Source: Streptomyces sp. BHT-5-2
Lineage (GTDB): Bacteria; Actinomycetota; Actinomycetes; Streptomycetales; Streptomycetaceae
Length of the DNA stretch: 64,000 nt
Direction: 5' to 3'
Assembly (NCBI RefSeq): GCF_019774615.1
Contig: NZ_CP081496.1
Location: 806,001 to 870,000 of the forward strand
A model generated the notes under the pieces. That model had not been told where the DNA came from. It did no database searches and saw only the letters and a list, made by a program, of their open reading frames with translations. Numbering within the stretch: position 1 is the stretch's first letter; the number at the start of each line of letters is the position of its first letter. Both the position numbers and the translations under genes were made by a program. Below, one piece after another: positions 29,864 through 38,015 of this stretch.

Positions 29864-30282
29864 CCGTGATTCGCTACCTCGCCGATTCCACGGCCGTCTG
29901 GCGGCTTCAGCGCGACCGCAAGCTGAACGACGCGTGGGGACATGAGCTGGACGACGGGGTGATCGGCTCGTGCGCAGTGCAGCGGGTGGAGTTCCGGCAA
30001 TCAGCCCGCAGCCTTGACGAGTACGACCAGATGACCGAGATGTTCACCGACCTGTACCCGGACGTCTCCGTACCGAAGACCGCCTGGCGCTGGGTCGAGA
30101 CCGCTCAGTACCGGTTGGCCCAGCGAGGACAGCACCAGAGCCTGTCAGCAGTCGACTGGCTGGTGTGCGCAACGGCCGTTCACCACGGACTCGTCATCCT
30201 CCACGACGACAACGACTTCCGGACCGCCGGACGCCACCTGTCCGATGTGGCGGAACGCAGCGTCCACACGCTTCCCGGATAA
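29860..30282 (+). CDS. VapC-type PIN-domain toxin
   Basis: 140 residues, probable Mg2+-dependent endoribonuclease. PIN acidic residues are visible: Asp9 in YLADSTAVW, Glu44 in QRVEFRQS, Asp99 in SAVDWLVCATA, and Asp116/117 in LHDDNDF. GTG 29860 overlaps the antitoxin stop. The pair marks the right boundary of the accessory segment; ispE begins its core cluster 18 bp beyond, on the opposite strand. VapC enzymes typically cleave tRNA or rRNA; the target here cannot be told. Confidence 0.88.
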   Translation: MTVIRYLADSTAVWRLQRDRKLNDAWGHELDDGVIGSCAVQRVEFRQSARSLDEYDQMTEMFTDLYPDVSVPKTAWRWVETAQYRLAQRGQHQSLSAVDWLVCATAVHHGLVILHDDNDFRTAGRHLSDVAERSVHTLPG

Positions 30283-30300
30283 CGGCAGCCGGGCGGACCG

Positions 30301-31236
30301 TCACCCGTCGCTCAAAACCGTCGCGCCCGGCGCCGGGCCGACCGTGGCACGGGCCGTGCGGCAGGTGCCCGAGGCGCGTAGCGCTGCCGCGACCCGTTCG
30401 GCGTCCTCGGCGTCCGCTGCCAGGAACGCCGTGGTCGGGCCGGAGCCGGAGACCAGGGCGGCCGGCGCCCCGGCGTCGGTGCCGGCGGCGAGGGTGGCGG
30501 CCAGCGACGGGCGGAGGGAGACCGCGGCGGCCTGGAGGTCGTTGCTCATCGACGCGGCCAGGGCGGTGGCGTCGCCGGTGCGCAGGGCCTCCAGGAGGGC
30601 CGGGGACGGCTCGGGGTCGGGGATGTCGGCGGTGGTGGCGCCGCGGCCCGTGGTGTCCCGCAGGCGGTCGCACTCCTTGTAGACGGCGGGGGTGGACAGG
30701 CCGCCGTCGGCGACCGCGAAGACCCAGTGGAAGGTGCCGCCGACGGCGAGGGGCTCCAGCAGTTCGCCGCGGCCGCGGCCCAGCGCGGCGCCGCCGACCA
30801 GGCTGAAGGGTACGTCGCTGCCCAACTCGGCGCAGATGGCGAGCAGTTCGTCCTGGGTGGCGCCGGTGCCCCAGAGGGTGTCGCAGGCCAGCAGGGCGCC
30901 GGCGGCGTCCGCGCTGCCGCCGGCCATGCCGCCGGCGACCGGGATGTCCTTGGCGATGTGCAGGTGGACGTGGGGGTCCAGGCCGTGGCGGGCGGCCAGT
31001 GCGCGGGCGGCGCGGGCGGCGAGGTTGGTGTCGTCGAGGGGGACCTGGTCGGCGTCGGGGCCGGTGCAGGTGAGGGTGAGGCGGTCGGCGGGGGTCGCCG
31101 TCACCTCGTCGTACAGGCCGACGGCGAGGAAGACGTTGGCCAGGTCGTGGAAGCCGTCGGGACGGCGGCCGCCGACGGCGAGCTGGACGTTGACCTTGGC
31201 GGGGACGCGGACGGTGACGGAGGTGGCGCGGGTCAT
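30301..31236 (-). CDS. ispE: 4-diphosphocytidyl-2-C-methyl-D-erythritol kinase
   Basis: Phosphorylates CDP-methylerythritol in the MEP route to isoprenoids. The 311-residue GHMP kinase begins [27 protein letters not shown], with the ATP loop [21 protein letters not shown] (about 103-123) and a C-terminal [20 protein letters not shown] 31236 overlaps the rsmA stop (ATGA), the conserved rsmA-ispE order. Confidence 0.95.
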   Translation of the reverse strand: MTRATSVTVRVPAKVNVQLAVGGRRPDGFHDLANVFLAVGLYDEVTATPADRLTLTCTGPDADQVPLDDTNLAARAARALAARHGLDPHVHLHIAKDIPVAGGMAGGSADAAGALLACDTLWGTGATQDELLAICAELGSDVPFSLVGGAALGRGRGELLEPLAVGGTFHWVFAVADGGLSTPAVYKECDRLRDTTGRGATTADIPDPEPSPALLEALRTGDATALAASMSNDLQAAAVSLRPSLAATLAAGTDAGAPAALVSGSGPTTAFLAADAEDAERVAAALRASGTCRTARATVGPAPGATVLSDG

Positions 31237-32126
31237 CGGGTGGCCTCCTGGTCCGCGGCCGCGGCCTTGTTCTCGGCGATGGCGATGAAGGACTCGACGG
31301 TCAGCGACTCGCCGCGGGCCTGGGGGGAGACGCCGGCCGCGACCAGGGCCGCCTCGGCCGCGGCGGCCGAGCCCGCCCAGCCGGCGAGGGCGGCCCGCAG
31401 GGTCTTGCGGCGCTGGGCGAAGGCCGCGTCGACGACGGCGAAGACCTCCTGGCGGGAGACCCGGGAGGGGAGCGGTTCGGCGCGGCGGACGAGGGAGACC
31501 AGGCCGGACTCGACGTTGGGCGCGGGCCAGAAGACGTTGCGGCCGATGGCGCCGGCCCGCTTGACCTCGGCGTACCAGTTGGCCTTGACGGAGGGGACGC
31601 CGTAGACCTTGTTGCCGGGGCGGGCGGCGAGCCGGTCGGCGACCTCGGCCTGGACCATGACCAGGGTCCGCTCGATGGTCGGGAACCGCTCCAGCATGTG
31701 CAGGAGCACGGGGACGGCGACGTTGTACGGGAGGTTGGCGACCAGGGCGGTGGGGGCCGGGCCGGGCAGCTCGGTGACGTGCAGGGCGTCGCGGTGGACG
31801 AGCGCGAAGCGGTCGGCGCGTTCGGGCAGGCGGGCGGCGACGGTGGCGGGCAGTGCCGCGGCGAGCACGTCGTCGATCTCGACGGCGGTGACGCGGTCGG
31901 CGACCTCCAGCAGGGCCAGGGTCAGCGAGCCCAGTCCGGGGCCGACCTCGACGACCACGTCGTCGGGGCGGACCTCGGCGGTCCGGACGATCCGGCGGAC
32001 GGTGTTGGCGTCGATGACGAAGTTCTGGCCGCGCTGCTTGGTGGGGCGTACGCCCAGCGCTGCGGCCAGTTCCCGGACATCGGCGGGGCCCAGCAGGGGG
32101 CCGGTTTCGTCAGTGGTCTTGCTCAT
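31233..32126 (-). CDS. rsmA: 16S rRNA dimethyladenosine transferase
   Basis: Dimethylates two adjacent adenines in the 3' end of 16S rRNA (ksgA product). The 297-residue protein has [18 protein letters not shown], the SAM site [18 protein letters not shown], and catalytic [12 protein letters not shown] 32126 is used; the frame stays open upstream through a repeat element (32121-32176) that also precedes the ABC permease gene at 55150. The C-terminus overlaps ispE. Confidence 0.95.
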   Translation of the reverse strand: MSKTTDETGPLLGPADVRELAAALGVRPTKQRGQNFVIDANTVRRIVRTAEVRPDDVVVEVGPGLGSLTLALLEVADRVTAVEIDDVLAAALPATVAARLPERADRFALVHRDALHVTELPGPAPTALVANLPYNVAVPVLLHMLERFPTIERTLVMVQAEVADRLAARPGNKVYGVPSVKANWYAEVKRAGAIGRNVFWPAPNVESGLVSLVRRAEPLPSRVSRQEVFAVVDAAFAQRRKTLRAALAGWAGSAAAAEAALVAAGVSPQARGESLTVESFIAIAENKAAAADQEATR

Positions 32127-32176
32127 GCCAAAGCCTCGCAGAGCTCGGCCGTGCATGCGCACGGTGCGCACCTTTT
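32121..32176. repeat. 56-bp dispersed repeat at the rsmA start
   Basis: Read on the rsmA strand, this 56-bp stretch ends in GGCATGAGC containing the rsmA start codon. It matches 49 of 56 positions of the stretch at 55100-55155, which ends in the same nine bases containing the ABC permease start. Both contain the palindrome GGTGCGCACC and a GCATGC core. Confidence 0.8.
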
Positions 32177-32205
32177 AGTGGTTCGCTCGCTGCGCTCGTT
32201 CACTC

Positions 32206-33366
32206 TCACCCGTGAAGCTTACGGCCGCATACGGGCCAGGGGCTCGCGCCCCGGGTGAGGTAGAGCTTCTTGGCCCGGTAGGTCTGCTCGTCGGCGGGGG
32301 CGTCCTGGGGGCGGCCTGAGCCGCCGAGGTGTTGCCAGGTGCCGACGTCGAACTGGTAGAGCCCGCCGTAGGTGCCGGAGGCGTCGACGGCGTCCGGCCG
32401 GCCGCCGGCCTCGCACTGGGCGAGCGCCTCCCAGGCGAGCTGGTCGGCGCCGCGGACGGAGGTGGGCAGGGCCCGGGTGCCGACGTGGACGATCTGCGGG
32501 CGGGGGCGGCGGACGGTCTCGACGGCGATCTTGCGTGGTTTGCGGCGGACGCCGTTGACGGTCTCCAGGCGGTAGGTGACGCGCCGTACGCCGGGGACGC
32601 CGGGCCGGACGACGGCCTCGGTGCCGACCGTCAGTTGCGGGTCGGGCCGCTTGACGGTGCGGAACGGGACGGTCTCCTCGCGGACCTCGGTGGTGCCGCT
32701 GATCCGCAGTACGGAGACGGTCTGGCCCTCGCGGGGGAAGCTGTCCGGCGGCACCGAGGTGGTGTCGTGGTCGCGCAGCGCCAGGCCGGCCTCGGCGAGG
32801 GCCTCGCGGACCGTGGCGGCGTTGGTGCGGACGTGGTACTCGCGGCCGTCGGCGACGAAGACCAGCGCGCGTTCGGTGCGGACCGCCAGCTCCAGGCCGT
32901 GCCGGCCGATGGGCTGGGAGCGGGCGGTGGAGAGGTAGGCGCCCTCGGCGCGGACGCCGAGCTGGTGCAGGGCACCGGCGACGGTGTCGGCGGTGGTCCA
33001 CACCTGGCGGCGCTGCCCGTCCAGGGTGAGCATGACCGGCCGGCCGTGCCGGACCACCACCTCGTCGCCGCTGGTGAGGCCGGTGCCGGGGGCGGGGGCG
33101 ACGATGTCGTGGTCGCCGACGGCGAGGTCCTGGTCGGCCAGCAGCCCGTCGACGTCGTCGGCGAAGGTGTGCAGCGTGCGGGGGTCGCCGTCGACGCTGA
33201 GCTTGACGGCCTTGTCGTGTGCGACGAAGGCGGTGGTGCCGCCGGCGAGGAAGGCGACGACCAGGGCGCGGGGCAGCAGCCGGCGCAGCTGTGCGGGGGT
33301 CTCGGGGGCGCGCCGGCGGCGGCCGCGGCCGCGGCCCGCTCGGCGGCCACTGGTTGGAGGACTCAC
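32206..33366 (-). CDS. rpfB: resuscitation-promoting factor, RpfB/RpfD type
   Basis: A 386-residue exported cell-wall lytic protein that helps spores or dormant cells resume growth. A basic N-terminus and membrane segment (about 30-48, LLPRALVVAFLAGGTTAFVA) act as signal anchor. Three DUF348 repeats (about 52-225) and a G5 domain (about 228-300) follow. The C-terminal transglycosylase-like Rpf domain contains AWEALAQCEAGGRPDAV with catalytic Glu and two cysteines, then YGGLYQFDVGTWQHLGG. The set DUF348-G5-Rpf is that of RpfB, and of S. coelicolor RpfD. GTG 33366 has AGG eight bases upstream. It lies upstream of rsmA-ispE as in mycobacteria. Confidence 0.92.
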   Translation of the reverse strand: MSPPTSGRRAGRGRGRRRRAPETPAQLRRLLPRALVVAFLAGGTTAFVAHDKAVKLSVDGDPRTLHTFADDVDGLLADQDLAVGDHDIVAPAPGTGLTSGDEVVVRHGRPVMLTLDGQRRQVWTTADTVAGALHQLGVRAEGAYLSTARSQPIGRHGLELAVRTERALVFVADGREYHVRTNAATVREALAEAGLALRDHDTTSVPPDSFPREGQTVSVLRISGTTEVREETVPFRTVKRPDPQLTVGTEAVVRPGVPGVRRVTYRLETVNGVRRKPRKIAVETVRRPRPQIVHVGTRALPTSVRGADQLAWEALAQCEAGGRPDAVDASGTYGGLYQFDVGTWQHLGGSGRPQDAPADEQTYRAKKLYLTRGASPWPVCGRKLHG

Positions 33367-33486
33367 ACTGCACCTGCCACGGGTGTCGTCCGGTAACCGG
33401 TCAACCGCGGAATGTAGCGGAGGGTGGGCGGCGGACCCAACTCGCCTTACGGCGGGGCGGGTACGCCGGGCGGGCCCGGATGACCG

Positions 33487-34362
33487 TCAGTAGTCGAACG
33501 CGCGGGCGGTGTTGGCGGCGACGGCCGAGGCCAGGGCGTCCTCGGCCATGTCCTTGACATCGGCCATGGCACGCAGCGTGAGCGGGATGAGGTAGGGGGC
33601 GTTGGCCCGTCCGCGGTACGGCGCGGGGGTGAGGAAGGGGGCGTCGGTCTCGACGAGGAGGAGTTCGGGCGGGGCGACGGCGAGGGCCTCGCGCAGCGGC
33701 CGGGCGTTCTTGAAGGTGACGTTGCCGGCGAAGGACATGAAGTAGCCGGCGGCGGCGCAGACCTCGGCCATCGCGGCGTCGCCGGAGTAGCAGTGGAAGA
33801 CGACGCGGTCGGGCGCGCCCTCCTCGCGCAGGATGCGCAGCACGTCGTCGTGGGCCTCGCGGTCGTGGATGACCAGGGCCTTGCCGTGCCGTTTGGCGAT
33901 CTCGATGTGGGCGCGGAAGGACCGTTCCTGGGCGGCGACGCCGTCGGGGCCGGTGCGGAAGTAGTCCAGGCCGGTCTCGCCGACGCCGCGGACCTGGGGC
34001 AGGGCGGCGAGCCGGTCGATCTCGGCGAGCGCCTCGTCCAGCGCGGCGTCGCCGCCGGCCCGGCGGGCACCTTGCCGGGACCAGCCGTCAGGATCGCCGA
34101 GGACGATCCGCGGGGCCTCGTTGGGGTGGAGGGCGACGGTGGCGTGCACGGCGTCGTGGGCGGCGGCGGTGTCCGCGGCCCAGCGGGAGCCGCTGAGGTC
34201 GCAGCCCACTTGGACGAGGGTGGTGACGCCGACCGAGGCGGCCGTGGCCAGCGCCTCTTCGACGGTGGCACCCTGCATGTCCAGGTGGGTGTGCGAGTCC
34301 GCGACCGGTACCCGGAGCGGTTCGGGCAGCGGCGGCGGGGTGTCCTTGTCCTGCTTGGCCAT
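33487..34362 (-). CDS. tatD: TatD-family metal-dependent deoxyribonuclease
   Basis: 291 residues of an amidohydrolase-fold nuclease. Metal ligands are visible in DSHTHLDM near the N-terminus, GETGLDYFR in the middle, HDREAHDD, FHCYSGD and VETDAPFLTP. TatD enzymes act as 3'-5' exonucleases in DNA repair; this actinobacterial form is the gene usually placed before rpfB and rsmA. ATG 34362 is used. Confidence 0.92.
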   Translation of the reverse strand: MAKQDKDTPPPLPEPLRVPVADSHTHLDMQGATVEEALATAASVGVTTLVQVGCDLSGSRWAADTAAAHDAVHATVALHPNEAPRIVLGDPDGWSRQGARRAGGDAALDEALAEIDRLAALPQVRGVGETGLDYFRTGPDGVAAQERSFRAHIEIAKRHGKALVIHDREAHDDVLRILREEGAPDRVVFHCYSGDAAMAEVCAAAGYFMSFAGNVTFKNARPLREALAVAPPELLLVETDAPFLTPAPYRGRANAPYLIPLTLRAMADVKDMAEDALASAVAANTARAFDY

Positions 34363-34395
34363 GGCCGCGATCCTACGAGGACCGCGGCCGGCGGC

Positions 34396-34839
34396 TCACT
34401 TGCGGTGGTGCTGGAAGGGGTGCAGCAGGTCGGAGAGGTGCCAGTGGTGCCGCCGCGGTTCGGCGGTGCTGCCGCCGTCCGCGTGGCGGGAGTTCTTGCG
34501 GTGGTGCGGCTGGTGCATGTTCGCGATCGCGTCGGAGACCATCGAGACCTGTCCGGAGCGCATGATGCGGACGACGTTGCCGCCGCAGCTGCGGCACGTG
34601 GGATGGGTCAGCGGAGACGGGACGCGCTCGCCGTCCGCGTAGTAGACGGCGTGCGTGACGCCCTTGGCATCGACCTGGTGCTCGATCTCGTACGCCTGCT
34701 CCCAGCCGTGGCCGCAGCTCATGCAGCAGAACGCGTACGCCTCCCGGGCGGCGGGCTCGGACGGTCGGGGGCGGGGCGGGAGGGGGCTGGCGGGGGCCGC
34801 ACCGGTGATGCCGGCGGTGGTCTTCGTGATGTCGCTCAT
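34396..34839 (-). CDS. zinc-ribbon protein, unknown function
   Basis: 147 residues, conserved-looking in Streptomyces. After a Pro/Ala-rich N-terminus the core AYAFCCMSCGHGWEQAYEI, then HPTCRSCGGNVVRIM, has two CxxC knuckles about 48 residues apart, a probable zinc ribbon. The C-terminus is rich in histidine (HHWHLSDLLHPFQHHRK). No membrane segments are seen. GAGGAG is five bases before ATG 34839, and a perfect 7-bp hairpin (34850-34866) adjoins it, which could affect ribosome access. Role is unknown; a nucleic-acid-binding protein is possible. Confidence 0.75.
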   Translation of the reverse strand: MSDITKTTAGITGAAPASPLPPRPRPSEPAAREAYAFCCMSCGHGWEQAYEIEHQVDAKGVTHAVYYADGERVPSPLTHPTCRSCGGNVVRIMRSGQVSMVSDAIANMHQPHHRKNSRHADGGSTAEPRRHHWHLSDLLHPFQHHRK

Positions 34840-34849
34840 GTGCGCTCCT

Positions 34850-34866
34850 CTTGTCCGCAGGACAAG
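34850..34866 (-). promoter_or_regulatory. hairpin next to a ribosome-binding site
   Basis: CTTGTCC (34850-34856) and GGACAAG (34860-34866) pair perfectly around three bases, and on the mRNA the stem ends directly against AGGAGCGCACATG. The position fits a translational or operator element for the zinc-ribbon gene. A separate ATG at 35014, with GGGAGG before it, opens an upstream frame through this region. Confidence 0.5.
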
Positions 34867-35097
34867 CTCTCCGGGGACCGGACGTCCCGGTTCCCAGGGA
34901 ACGCCTTTCGCGGCCCGAGCGCAGCCATGCTGCTACCTGTTGGCCCAGATTTGGCAGGTCGTAGGAAAAACGCACCACTAGGCGGTCGATCGCTTTACCT
35001 TCGATGCCCGCCATTTACCTCCCTGTGGGTCGGTTCGGGCCTGTGGCCTGGGCTTTTACGCTCTACCGAGCGCGCCCACGCTCAGCGGGGCGGGCCT

Positions 35098-35988
35098 TTA
35101 CCGCGGGCCGGCCGCACCCCGCCCGGCCTCCCGCGCGGCGGCCGGTTCGGCGTTCTTGGCCGCCACGACCGCGTCGAAGACCTCCCGCTTGGGCAGCCCG
35201 GCGTCCGCCGCCACCGCCGCGATCGCCTCCTTGCGCCGCTCCCCGGCCTCCTCGCGGATCCGCACCCGGCGCACCAGCTCGTCGGCGTCCAGTTCCGCCG
35301 GACCGCTCTCCGGGGCCCCCTCGACCACGATCGTGATCTCCCCGCGGACGCCCTCGGCGGCCCACTCCGCCAGCTCGGCCAGCCCGCCGCGCCGGACCTC
35401 CTCGTAGGTCTTGGTCAGCTCCCGGCAGACCGCGGCGCGGCGGTCCGCGCCGAAGACCTCGGTCATCGCGGCGAGGGTGTCGTCCAGGCGGTGCGGCGCC
35501 TCGAAGTAGACCAGGGTGCGGCGCTCGCCCTCGACCTCGCGGAGCCGGGAGAGCCGCTCCCCCGCCTTGCGGGGCAGGAAGCCCTCGAAGCAGAAGCGGT
35601 CCACCGGCAGCCCGGAGACCGCGAGCGCGGTGAGCACCGCGCTCGGGCCGGGCACGGCGGTGACCTTGACGCCGCGCTCGACGGCCGCCGCGACCAGGCG
35701 GTAGCCGGGGTCGGAGACCGACGGCATGCCGGCGTCGGTGACCAGCAGCACCCGCGCCCCGCCGGCCAGCGCGTCCGCCAACTCCGGTGTCCGGGCCGCC
35801 TCGTTGCCCTCGAAGTACGACACGATCCGGCCGGCGGGCGTCACGTCCAGCGCCTGGGTGAGCCGGCGCAGCCGGCGGGTGTCCTCGGCGGCGATCACGT
35901 CGGCGGCGGCCAGTTCGGCGGCGAGCCGCGGCGGGGCGTCCGCGACCTCGCCGATGGGCGTCCCTGCAAGTACCAGCGTTCCAGTCAC
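35098..35988 (-). CDS. rsmI: 16S rRNA (cytidine-2'-O)-methyltransferase
   Basis: Methylates the ribose of C1402 in 16S rRNA. The 296-residue protein starts TGTLVLAGTPIGEVADAPPRL, has AAEDTRRLRRLTQAL, VTDAGMPSVSDPGYRLV and FCFEGFLPRKAGER, the RsmI/TP-methylase pattern. GTG 35988 has GGGAGG eight bases upstream. Divergent from the mannosyltransferase gene, a conserved actinobacterial pairing. Confidence 0.93.
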   Translation of the reverse strand: MTGTLVLAGTPIGEVADAPPRLAAELAAADVIAAEDTRRLRRLTQALDVTPAGRIVSYFEGNEAARTPELADALAGGARVLLVTDAGMPSVSDPGYRLVAAAVERGVKVTAVPGPSAVLTALAVSGLPVDRFCFEGFLPRKAGERLSRLREVEGERRTLVYFEAPHRLDDTLAAMTEVFGADRRAAVCRELTKTYEEVRRGGLAELAEWAAEGVRGEITIVVEGAPESGPAELDADELVRRVRIREEAGERRKEAIAAVAADAGLPKREVFDAVVAAKNAEPAAAREAGRGAAGPR

Positions 35989-36104
35989 CCTCCCATCCTC
36001 CCAGCCCCGCGCCGCGCCCCGGGCCGGGACCGTGCCGGTGACGCGCGGCACCGCCCGGCGGCGCGGGCCGCCGCCGCACAGACCGCTTCCCTACGATGGG
36101 CCGG

Positions 36105-37835
36105 GTGACGAGTGACACCACCGCGACGCACGCGGCCGCCCCGCGCACCCCGGAGCCGACCGACCGGCCGCCCGTGTGGCAGCGGCGGCTGCGCCGCTTC
36201 GGGTACGCCGGGCGGCCCACGGCCGACGTCCGGACGCGGCTGGTGGCGCCGTTCCCCGAACCGGACGGGCGGGTGTGGGCGCTGCTCGGTGCCGGCCCGC
36301 GCCTGACGCAGCGGCTGGCCCGCTGGGCGGGCTGGCTCGGCCCGCTGCTGGTGACGCTGTGCGCGGGCGTGCTGACGTTCTGGAACCTCGGCAGCCCGCG
36401 CAAGGTCATATTCGACGAGACGTACTACCCCAAGGACGCCTGGTCGCTGCTTCAGTACGGCTACGAGGGCACCTGGGCGAAGAACGCCAACGACGCGCTG
36501 CTGGCCCACCCGCCGCAGATCCTGCTCTCGCCGGAGCACTCGTACGTCGTCCATCCGCCGATGGGCAAGTGGTTGATCGCGCTGGGCGAGTGGGCGTTCG
36601 GGATGAACCCCTTCGGCTGGCGGTTCATGACCGCGCTGCTGGGCACCCTGTCGGTGCTGCTGGTCTGCCGGATCGGGCGGCGGCTGCTGCGCTCGACGGC
36701 GCTGGGCTGCCTGGCCGGCGCGCTGCTGGCGGTGGACGGGCTGCACTTCGTGATGAGCCGCACCGCGCTGCTCGACCTGATCGTGATGTTCTGGGTGCTG
36801 GCCGGCTTCGGCTGCCTGCTGGTGGACCGGGACCGCACCCGGGCCCGGCTTGCGGCGGCGCTGCCCACCGGCCCCGAGGGCACGGTCCGGCCGGACGGCG
36901 AGGTCGGCGACCGGCTGCGGCTGGGCTGGCGCCCGTGGCGGCTGGCGGCCGGGCTGTGCCTGGGCCTGTCGGCGGCGACGAAGTGGAACGGCCTGTACTT
37001 CCTGGCGGCGTTCGCGCTGATGTCGGTGCTGTGGGACATGGGGGCGCGGCGCACGGCCGGCGCCCGGCGCCCGTTCCGGTCGGTGCTGCGGCGCGACGCG
37101 CTGCCCGCGTTCGTCTCCACCGTCGTCGTCGCGCTCGCCACGTACCTGGCGTCGTGGACGGGCTGGATCGTCACCAAGGGCGGCTACTACCGCGACTGGG
37201 CCACCTCCCCCGAGGGGCAGCACAGCTCCTTCACATGGCTGCCGGACTGGCTGCGCAGCCTGTGGCACTACCAGACCGAGGTCTACGCCTTCCACACCGG
37301 CCTGACCACACCGCACACCTACCAGTCCAACCCGTGGAGCTGGCTGGTGCTGGGCCGCCCGGTCTCGTATTTCTACGAGGACCCCAAGGCCGGGCAGGAC
37401 GGCTGCACGGCCGCCGAGGGCTGCGCCCGCGAGGTGCTGGCGCTGGGCACCCCGCTGCTGTGGTGGGCGGCCTGCTTCGCGCTGCTGTACGTGCTGTGGC
37501 GGTGGCTGTTCCGGCGGGACTGGCGGGCCGGGGCGATCGCCTGCGGCGTCGCGGCCGGCTATCTGCCGTGGTTCCTCTACCAGGAGCGGACCATCTTCCT
37601 CTTCTACGCGGTGGTCTTCGTGCCGTTCCTGTGCCTGGCGCTGGCGATGATGATCGGCGCGATCGTCGGGCCGCCGCGGGCGGACGAGCGGCGGCGCACC
37701 GTCGGAGCGGTCGGCGCGGGTGTCCTCGTTCTGCTGATCGTGTGGAATTTCGTCTACTTCTATCCGCTCTACACCGGCCTGCCGATTCCCCGGAGCGCAT
37801 GGCAGAACCGGATGTGGTTCGACAGCTGGGTCTAG
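36105..37835 (+). CDS. pmt: polyprenyl-phosphate-mannose: protein O-mannosyltransferase
   Basis: A membrane GT39 enzyme of 576 residues that moves mannose from polyprenyl-phosphate-mannose to exported proteins. It has about 10-11 hydrophobic segments; the first periplasmic loop carries FDETYYPKDAWS with the catalytic acidic residue, and VHPPMGKWLIALGE follows, both hallmarks of Pmt. Later motifs include SAATKWNGLYFLAAFALM and WSWLVLGRPVSYFYE. GTG 36105 lies eight bases after a -10-like TACGAT (36092-36097), so a leaderless transcript is plausible. ATG 36096 overlaps that -10 and is less likely. Confidence 0.92.
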   Translation: MTSDTTATHAAAPRTPEPTDRPPVWQRRLRRFGYAGRPTADVRTRLVAPFPEPDGRVWALLGAGPRLTQRLARWAGWLGPLLVTLCAGVLTFWNLGSPRKVIFDETYYPKDAWSLLQYGYEGTWAKNANDALLAHPPQILLSPEHSYVVHPPMGKWLIALGEWAFGMNPFGWRFMTALLGTLSVLLVCRIGRRLLRSTALGCLAGALLAVDGLHFVMSRTALLDLIVMFWVLAGFGCLLVDRDRTRARLAAALPTGPEGTVRPDGEVGDRLRLGWRPWRLAAGLCLGLSAATKWNGLYFLAAFALMSVLWDMGARRTAGARRPFRSVLRRDALPAFVSTVVVALATYLASWTGWIVTKGGYYRDWATSPEGQHSSFTWLPDWLRSLWHYQTEVYAFHTGLTTPHTYQSNPWSWLVLGRPVSYFYEDPKAGQDGCTAAEGCAREVLALGTPLLWWAACFALLYVLWRWLFRRDWRAGAIACGVAAGYLPWFLYQERTIFLFYAVVFVPFLCLALAMMIGAIVGPPRADERRRTVGAVGAGVLVLLIVWNFVYFYPLYTGLPIPRSAWQNRMWFDSWV

Positions 37836-38015
37836 GGCACTTGCGCGTACGGGCCCCGAACTGCGGGATGCGACGCAAGCGTCACGACGGTGCGACAGCG
37901 TGTCACCGGACCGTGCCCCGATCGAGACTCAGCGCCTGCCCGTGTCCCTTAGAGTGCGATGGGCGTTCTTGGGTGCGTACTCAAGGACTCGGGCTCCTGG
38001 GAGGGGATCGGTGGC

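Noticed and set aside
33367-33486. A cyclic-di-AMP (ydaO-type) riboswitch before the rpf gene, known for some Streptomyces rpf genes.
   Set aside because: The upstream gap is only 120 bp, too short, and I see none of the conserved helices.
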